A DNA stretch of 20,716 nucleotides from NCBI GenBank assembly GCA_029939615.1, contig JAOZSP010000001.1:1-20716 (forward strand), read 5' to 3'. Below the pieces are notes generated by a model. The model searched no databases and had not been told where the DNA came from. It saw only the letters and a program-made list of their open reading frames with translations. Shown in pieces: positions 16,643 to 20,716 of the stretch. The stretch comes from Candidatus Izemoplasma sp. Its GTDB lineage: Bacteria > Bacillota_I > Bacilli_A > Izemoplasmatales > Izemoplasmataceae. Made by a program: the position numbers and the translations under genes. Within the stretch, counting starts at the first letter, position 1; the number at the start of each line of letters is the position of its first letter.

Positions 16643-16666
16643 AAAAGAGGCTGTAAAGAAATAAAA
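16643..16666 (+). repeat. Left terminal inverted repeat of the IS
   Basis: 24 bp beginning AAAAGAGGCTGTAAAG, identical to the complement of 17852-17875. Within it and just inside, GCTGTAA (16650-16656) is inverted as TTACAGC (16668-16674), so the left end can fold by itself. Confidence 0.9.
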
Positions 16667-16702
16667 GTTACAGCAAATAGTTATCCAGTGGATAAATAAA
16701 GC

Positions 16703-16733
16703 AAAAACCGACTCAAAAGAGGTCGGTTTTTTT
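16703..16733 (+). terminator. Terminator-type hairpin inside the IS left end
   Basis: A 10-bp stem AAAAACCGAC / GTCGGTTTTT is followed by T up to 16733. Lying between the left repeat and the transposase start, it would block transcription entering the element and also end the beta-propeller transcript. Confidence 0.8.
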
Positions 16734-16746
16734 GTATGATTAGAGT

Positions 16747-17722
16747 ATGACAAAACACCATAATTACACAGAAAACTATACAACAAATCAATTGGTTTTA
16801 CCACTAAATTTAGGAATTATTTTACACTCTAAATCAGAGGTATATACCTATCTTGAACTTATGAAAGGAATAAACTTAGAAAAGTATTTTGGTAGAATTA
16901 ATGATTTAGGAAGAATACCAAAAAACAGAGTTAAGATAATGAACGCCATACTATTTGGTTACGTGATTGGTTTTAGAAGTACAAGAGCAATAGAGCAAGC
17001 ATGTATAAATGATATTCGATTCATGTATTTAATTGAAAGGATGGATGCACCGTCACACACCTTAATAAATAACGTAATGAATGAGATCAAAGAAAAGTTA
17101 GATTCATTATTATTAGAAATCAATAGAGAAATAATGAAACGTGAAGATATAGATATAGATAGATTATATATTGACGGTACAAAAATTGAAGCGGACGCTA
17201 ATAAATACACATTTAAGTGGAAGAAATTTATTTTAAAACATCGAGATAAATTATATATAAAGATAACCAAAGTTTAAGAAACAAATCTATAAACAAGCTA
17301 ATTTAAAACTAGATAGAAAAGGTAATTATATTTGTCCTAATAACAAAAAGTTTATTAAACAATATGATTATAAAAGTAAATAAATAAGATATAAACATAC
17401 AATGACAAAATATGAATGTTTATATTGCGATAGATGTTGACAAAAGAAAAAGTGTACAACAGCAGCAGGTAACAGAACAATAACAGTTTTAAATGGATTA
17501 AAGGAATTAAAACAAAAAGTACAAGAAAACCTAAGTTCAGAATTGGGAATTAAGGTAAGAGTTCAACGTTCTATCCAAGTTGAAGGAGTTTTCGGTATTA
17601 TAAAAGAGGATATGAAATTCCGTCGTTTTACAAGAACTATGTTTTCAGGTATAAAACTCGAGATAAATCTAATCGCAATCGGATTTAATCTTAAAAAATT
17701 CTACAATAAAAAATACAGATAA
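16747..17722 (+). pseudogene. IS1182-family transposase, internally deleted and with stops
   Basis: The first 176 codons (16747-17277) are intact. They carry the N-terminal part of an IS1182-type transposase (NQLVLPLNLG..., TRAIEQACINDIRFMYL, and IDRLYIDGTKIEADANKYTF, which holds the first acidic residue). After a frame change near 17270 the C-terminal part continues in the next frame: LKLDRKGNYICPNNKKFI, KYECLYCDRC, then VQRSIQVEGVFGIIKEDMKFRRF and the end at 17720-17722. That part has in-frame stops TAA (17381-17383) and TGA (17438-17440). The central segment expected between them, with the remaining catalytic acidic residues and normally well over 100 residues, is absent. Three independent lesions make it inactive. 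It might still act as a truncated repressor-like product, but there is no evidence of that. Confidence 0.9.
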
Positions 17723-17783
17723 ATTAAATAATTAAAGAGTTATCCGCGTTTCTACTAGAAATGCATTTTAGTTACTAAAAAAC

Positions 17784-17803
17784 CGCTGATTTCAGCGTTT
17801 TTC
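17784..17803 (+). terminator. Terminator-type hairpin at the IS right end
   Basis: CGCTG / CAGCG (17784-17788 with one-base offset, and 17793-17797) with a 4-base loop is followed by TTTTTCTT and preceded by A residues. It follows the transposase remnant. Confidence 0.55.
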
Positions 17804-17851
17804 TTATATTATTATTCAAAAGAAAAACCGTAAAGCTAAAATCATCTAAGA

Positions 17852-17875
17852 TTTTATTTCTTTACAGCCTCTTTT
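17852..17875 (-). repeat. Right terminal inverted repeat of the IS
   Basis: Exact complement of 16643-16666. Just inside it, TAAAATC and GATTTTA, and outside those GTAAAG and CTTTAC, form an imperfect nested hairpin over about 17830-17865. Confidence 0.9.
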
Positions 17876-17955
17876 TTTCGGTTTTAAGGAAATGATGTTA
17901 GAACTGTATTACAACTATTCTAACATCATAATATTGAGCATAAAATCAAGGATTT
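17876..17955. other. Non-coding gap between IS and patatin gene with a long palindrome
   Basis: This gap holds a perfect 12-bp inverted repeat, ATGATGTTAGAA (17892-17903) and TTCTAACATCAT (17918-17929), around a 14-base loop. It lies just past the 3' end of the minus-strand patatin gene, so it may slow or end that transcript. There is no real T tract on either strand, so it is not a standard intrinsic terminator. Confidence 0.6.
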
Positions 17956-18783
17956 TTATTTTTTAACAGAGTACCCTAATTTTTCAAAATATTCTAAAGT
18001 ATCTTGGTATCCAAAATCATATATTTTTTTTGAATGTTTGGAGGTGAAATCAAGAACTCCTCCCAGTTTCTTCTTCGGCTTGATTTGATGAATTGTTAAT
18101 TTAGGAAATTTCTCAGCTTGTAGTAATTCAAGTCCGAAAAACGATATTCCAATAACAATAATCTCATTACAACCTATTTCAGCTAACGGTCTAATAGGAG
18201 TATTATCAAAAACTCCTCCATCATAATATTTTTTATTATTACTGGTAACTGCAGGAAATATAAAAGGAATAGAACAAGACGCAGTTACAGCATTAAGTTG
18301 TTCTTCTTTATTTAAATTCTTTAAAGGTAGATATATAACTTTACTGTCCTTTTTTATATAGTGTTTGTAAGAAGACTTAAATAATTCGAAAAGATTTTTG
18401 TTGATATCTCCACTTTCTGATACCGTAATAAAAACATCTTTTTCTTTTAGTTTATCGTGATTAATAACATTAATCATGATACTATTAAGAATTTCCATTG
18501 AATAGAGACCATTATCGAAAGTTTTAAGTTTTTCCTTTTTTAGTCTTTGAATAATGGGCTCTGTTAGTTTAAGAGGCTTCTCTGGAATATTGAACCATAT
18601 ATCTCGAACTTGCTCTATTGAGGTCGAAGCCATTACCGCAACATTCGCTGCTCCAATAGATGTTCCTGAGAACGCAGAAATATTGTCGTATATTCCTAAA
18701 TCATAAAGCGCTTGGGCGGCTCCAATTTGATAAGCACCTCTGGCTCCACCGCCTGTAAAACATAAACCTATCCTTTTTTTCAT
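17956..18783 (-). CDS. Patatin-like phospholipase/acyl hydrolase
   Basis: This 275-residue Ser-Asp dyad lipid acyl hydrolase of the RssA/YlbK type is predicted to act on membrane phospholipids or acylated substrates. The oxyanion loop GGGARGAYQ (11-19), the nucleophile elbow GTSIG (40-44, Ser42) and the catalytic DGG (188-190, Asp188) are all present, so it should be active. No signal peptide is seen. GGAG lies about 6 bases before the ATG. The ATG overlaps the TGA stop of the HD-domain gene (ATGA), so the two are co-translated. It is the last gene of the probable TetR-CmpB-HD-patatin operon. The natural substrate cannot be inferred. Confidence 0.9.
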   Translation of the reverse strand: MKKRIGLCFTGGGARGAYQIGAAQALYDLGIYDNISAFSGTSIGAANVAVMASTSIEQVRDIWFNIPEKPLKLTEPIIQRLKKEKLKTFDNGLYSMEILNSIMINVINHDKLKEKDVFITVSESGDINKNLFELFKSSYKHYIKKDSKVIYLPLKNLNKEEQLNAVTASCSIPFIFPAVTSNNKKYYDGGVFDNTPIRPLAEIGCNEIIVIGISFFGLELLQAEKFPKLTIHQIKPKKKLGGVLDFTSKHSKKIYDFGYQDTLEYFEKLGYSVKK

Positions 18784-19283
18784 TGTTTTCTCCTTTTGAA
18801 TGGAATAATAATACTTTTTTTATATATGTGAGAAGCAATTTCTTTTGAAGAACATATTTTATCAATTAATGAAACTACAAATGATTCTTTGAATTTTGGA
18901 GGCTTTAAAGTTAGAGGCCACATGTGAGTTAAAATTATATTTTTTTCTTTACTATTAAGATTAAAATGCTTTTCAGCATTTTGAAGTGAAATTTTTGAAT
19001 GTCTAAATCCGTGAAGGCCGACATGTGAACCACGAATATGCCAATCATATAAGAAAAAGTCATGAAGAAGTGCACCACGAGCAGCGGATTTATAATCAAG
19101 ATTTAAGAATTTACATACTTTATAGCTTTTTAAAGACACATTTATACAATGATCTAAACATGTTATATCTCCATGTTGGATATATTTATCCATTGATTGA
19201 ACAATCTTGGTTTCAATTAAGTCACTAACGCAACTATTATAGCTATTAAGCTGTTCCTTATTAATAATAATTTCTTCTTGCAT
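18780..19283 (-). CDS. HD-domain metal-dependent phosphohydrolase
   Basis: This 167-residue protein shows the HD pattern: His45 (CLDHC), His74-Asp75 (LLHDF), further His at 95 and 120 (ILTHMWPL) and Asp141 (LIDK). The ARGALLHDFFLYDW and THMWPLTLKPPK segments are those of a Firmicutes HD subgroup often found beside CmpB-like membrane proteins, as here. The substrate (nucleotide or phosphate monoester) is unknown. GAGAGGAG lies 8 bases before this ATG. ATG 19289 is only 2 bases from that site, and a TTG further upstream overlaps it, so neither was chosen. The TGA stop overlaps the patatin ATG by 4 bases. This is the only TGA stop clearly used in the window and it bears on the genetic code. Confidence 0.88.
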   Translation of the reverse strand: MQEEIIINKEQLNSYNSCVSDLIETKIVQSMDKYIQHGDITCLDHCINVSLKSYKVCKFLNLDYKSAARGALLHDFFLYDWHIRGSHVGLHGFRHSKISLQNAEKHFNLNSKEKNIILTHMWPLTLKPPKFKESFVVSLIDKICSSKEIASHIYKKSIIIPFKRRKQ

Positions 19284-19338
19284 CTTCATTACTCCTCTCA
19301 ATAAAATTTAATAATTAATTGCTTTTTCATATGTATAA

Positions 19339-20193
19339 TTAACTTTTCTCGTTTCTTAACACTTTTAACAAATATGAGTAGCTCTTTGATGGAGATTTTG
19401 GATATTTACTATAGAAACGAGAAAGACTTGTAGACTTAGATAATAATAAATTCAATTGATTTGCCTTGTTTTCAATAGACAAAGCCAGTTTATTACCACC
19501 TTTATTTCTTATATTTGTAAGTTCGTTTCTTAAACTATTTTTATAATCACTCAATGTTTTAATAAATCCTTCGTCTTTTTCCATTATACTTTTATAGGCT
19601 TTTTCAAAGATATAATCGTATTTACCAGCAAATGACCTTTTCAAGTTATGCAATTTAGCAATAATATCTCGTAGTCTTAATAAGTCTCTAAATGTATAGA
19701 TATTATCAATTAGGAAAATTGTATAGAAGAGGATTATAATTACGATTAAGTAACTCGGTGAAATACTACTATAAATACTCTCAAATATTGGATTAATAAA
19801 ACGCCATAATAAGTATCCACCTATACCAAACAATACTGTGTAGTCTAGCGCGATTCTACCATTAAGATTGAACTTACGAGTACTATAATCCCACCATCTC
19901 ATTTTAAAAAGTTTCTCTAAGCCCAAAGAAGTTAAGTACTCCCAAACAGCTGAAATTATGCCTATATAAAATATTTGAATAATGATAATAACGATATTAT
20001 CATTATCAAATGTGTTAAATATACTCATACTTAAGATTATCGTTAAACAGGCAAAGCCATAAATTGGCACATATGGACCTCTCAAGAAACCTCTATTGAT
20101 ATATTTTTTTTGGTTGAATGAAACATATGGGGTTTCCCACAACCATCCTATTACAGCATAAATAATAAACAGAAATAATACTTGTATCATCAT
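19339..20193 (-). CDS. CmpB-family membrane protein (PF06541-like)
   Basis: This 284-residue protein has about five membrane helices in its first 165 residues and then a charged, helical soluble tail of about 110 residues. The N-terminal pattern IIYAVIGWLWETPYVSF, then NRGFLRGPYVPIYGF, and later WWDYSTRKFNLNGRIALDY, are hallmarks of the putative ABC transporter (CmpB) family. Despite that name no ATPase is encoded nearby and the family's function is unestablished. The start is uncertain: ATG 20193, ATG 20190 and GTG 20199 are all possible with a weak AAAGTGA site. The HD gene starts 55 bases downstream, and no terminator lies between. Confidence 0.85.
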   Translation of the reverse strand: MMIQVLFLFIIYAVIGWLWETPYVSFNQKKYINRGFLRGPYVPIYGFACLTIILSMSIFNTFDNDNIVIIIIQIFYIGIISAVWEYLTSLGLEKLFKMRWWDYSTRKFNLNGRIALDYTVLFGIGGYLLWRFINPIFESIYSSISPSYLIVIIILFYTIFLIDNIYTFRDLLRLRDIIAKLHNLKRSFAGKYDYIFEKAYKSIMEKDEGFIKTLSDYKNSLRNELTNIRNKGGNKLALSIENKANQLNLLLSKSTSLSRFYSKYPKSPSKSYSYLLKVLRNEKS

Positions 20194-20253
20194 ATTCACT
20201 TTAATAAGCTAACTTTATAATAAACTCATTAATTCCTCTCTTTAGAAATTCTT

Positions 20254-20715
20254 TTAATTATGAACTAACTTATAAATAATATCTGTCATTTCATCAACAC
20301 TCTCTTCTCGTGAATTTTTAATCCATTCAACAGCTATGGCGAAAAGTGCGCCTTCATAATACTTAGCTTTATATCTATCCTTACCATCTACTCCAAATAC
20401 GTTTTTTAACATATCAGAGATTTCGATCTTAAACGAGTGTATTATTAAATATTCTAAATTATCCCGTAATAGCAATTCAAATAAATTGGCATATTGGTTA
20501 AAAACTAATACAACTTTATGAATTGAATTATGAATAATATTATTTTTAAAATTACTATTTTTAATATCTTTTTTTAATTCTGTATAGATTCTTCTTCCTT
20601 CATATAATATAATATCTTCCTTTGAATTATAATTACGATAAAAAGTTAGCCTTGCAACTCCGGCTTTCTTAGTGATCTCACTGATAGATATATCATGAAA
20701 TTTTTTATGTTTTAA
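20254..20715 (-). CDS. TetR/AcrR-family transcriptional regulator, 5' partial
   Basis: The frame is open to the window edge, so the N-terminus (about 10-20 residues) is cut off. The helix-turn-helix is plain: ISEITKKAGVARLTFYRNY, followed by SKEDIIL. The rest (about 110 residues) is a helical ligand/dimer domain of the type seen in Firmicutes regulators with a TetR_C-like tail (FELLLRDNLEYLIIHSF ... YEGALFAIAVEWIKNSREES). An internal ATG at 20475 is not the start, because the helix-turn-helix lies upstream of it in the same frame. It is followed 60 bases later by the CmpB gene in the same direction, so it may control that operon. Its operator would lie outside the window. Confidence 0.88.
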   Translation of the reverse strand, partial: LKHKKFHDISISEITKKAGVARLTFYRNYNSKEDIILYEGRRIYTELKKDIKNSNFKNNIIHNSIHKVVLVFNQYANLFELLLRDNLEYLIIHSFKIEISDMLKNVFGVDGKDRYKAKYYEGALFAIAVEWIKNSREESVDEMTDIIYKLVHN

Positions 20716-20716
20716 T

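Larger units (their letters stand above)
16643..17875 (+). mobile_element. Decayed IS1182-like insertion sequence
   Basis: The element is bounded by perfect 24-bp terminal inverted repeats and is about 1.23 kb, shorter than the roughly 1.6-1.9 kb usual for this group. It holds one broken transposase in plus orientation, a terminator-type hairpin near each end and subterminal inverted repeats. No convincing target duplication is visible beside the repeats. It lies 12 bases after the beta-propeller stop and separates that pair from the convergent patatin operon. The family is assigned from the transposase remnants, not by a database search. Confidence 0.85.

Noticed and set aside
16959..17270. 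Open frame of 103 codons on the minus strand in the IS
   Set aside because: Shadow of the transposase N-terminal frame; no family features.
17438..17440. TGA in the transposase remnant read as Trp, which would suggest the Mycoplasma code
   Set aside because: The same remnant has a TAA, a frameshift and a deletion, so the TGA is best read as decay; the HD-domain gene uses TGA as a stop.
20215..20229. Four-codon minus-strand frame (ATG AGT TTA TTA TAA) with an AGAGG site between the TetR and CmpB genes
   Set aside because: Although the ribosome binding site is good, a peptide this short with no attenuator hairpin or codon run cannot be supported as a leader peptide.
1..20716. tRNA, rRNA, CRISPR array, riboswitch or prophage
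   Set aside because: No tRNA-like cloverleaf, no regularly spaced repeats, no long structured leader such as a T-box before lysS, and no phage genes were seen by eye.

Overview
The window is strongly AT-rich and reads as a chromosomal segment of a low-GC Gram-positive lineage (Bacilli, Mollicutes-like or a relative). This rests on strong AGGAGG-type ribosome binding sites, promoters with TATAAT boxes, U-tailed hairpin terminators, and the tilS-hpt-ftsH-rqcP cluster familiar from Bacillus. Trp is written TGG, and one gene ends in TGA inside an ATGA overlap, so TGA is probably a stop here. That argues against the Mycoplasma/Spiroplasma code but fits Acholeplasma-, Izemoplasma- or Haloplasma-like organisms. 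No genus can be named from the sequence alone. The sporulation and division genes that sit near tilS-hpt-ftsH in Bacillus are missing.

Layout. 1-2602 (+): tldD (5' end cut by the window) and tldE, overlapping by one base and closed by a terminator. 2601-5002 (+): a catabolite-type operator and a near-consensus promoter drive fba (class II fructose-bisphosphate aldolase), a ZIP metal transporter and an unrecognised acidic protein, closed by a terminator. That terminator faces the one for lysS. 5005-11804 (-): lysS with its own promoter; a zinc-type substrate-binding lipoprotein with its own promoter and terminator; and the operon tilS-hpt-ftsH-rqcP. 11796-11883: divergent extended -10 promoters for tilS and for an Atg22/UMF1-type major facilitator. 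11921-13858 (+): the transporter and maf, overlapping, then a terminator. 13876-16630 (+): a LytTR DNA-binding protein and a membrane-anchored beta-propeller protein, a probable two-gene signalling module.

16643-17875 is a decayed IS1182-like insertion sequence. Its 24-bp terminal inverted repeats are perfect, but the transposase is internally deleted and carries two in-frame stops. 17956-20716 (-): a TetR-type regulator (cut by the window end), a CmpB-family membrane protein, an HD-domain phosphohydrolase and a patatin-like lipid hydrolase, arranged as a probable operon.

How the genes work together: much of the window is housekeeping (translation fidelity, purine salvage, membrane proteolysis, glycolysis, peptide turnover). 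The less ordinary parts are the LytTR/beta-propeller pair, the TetR/CmpB/HD/patatin cluster and the transposable-element relic between them. No tRNA, rRNA, CRISPR array or prophage was seen. Several gene starts were moved downstream to ATG codons with proper ribosome binding sites; the reasons are given per gene.
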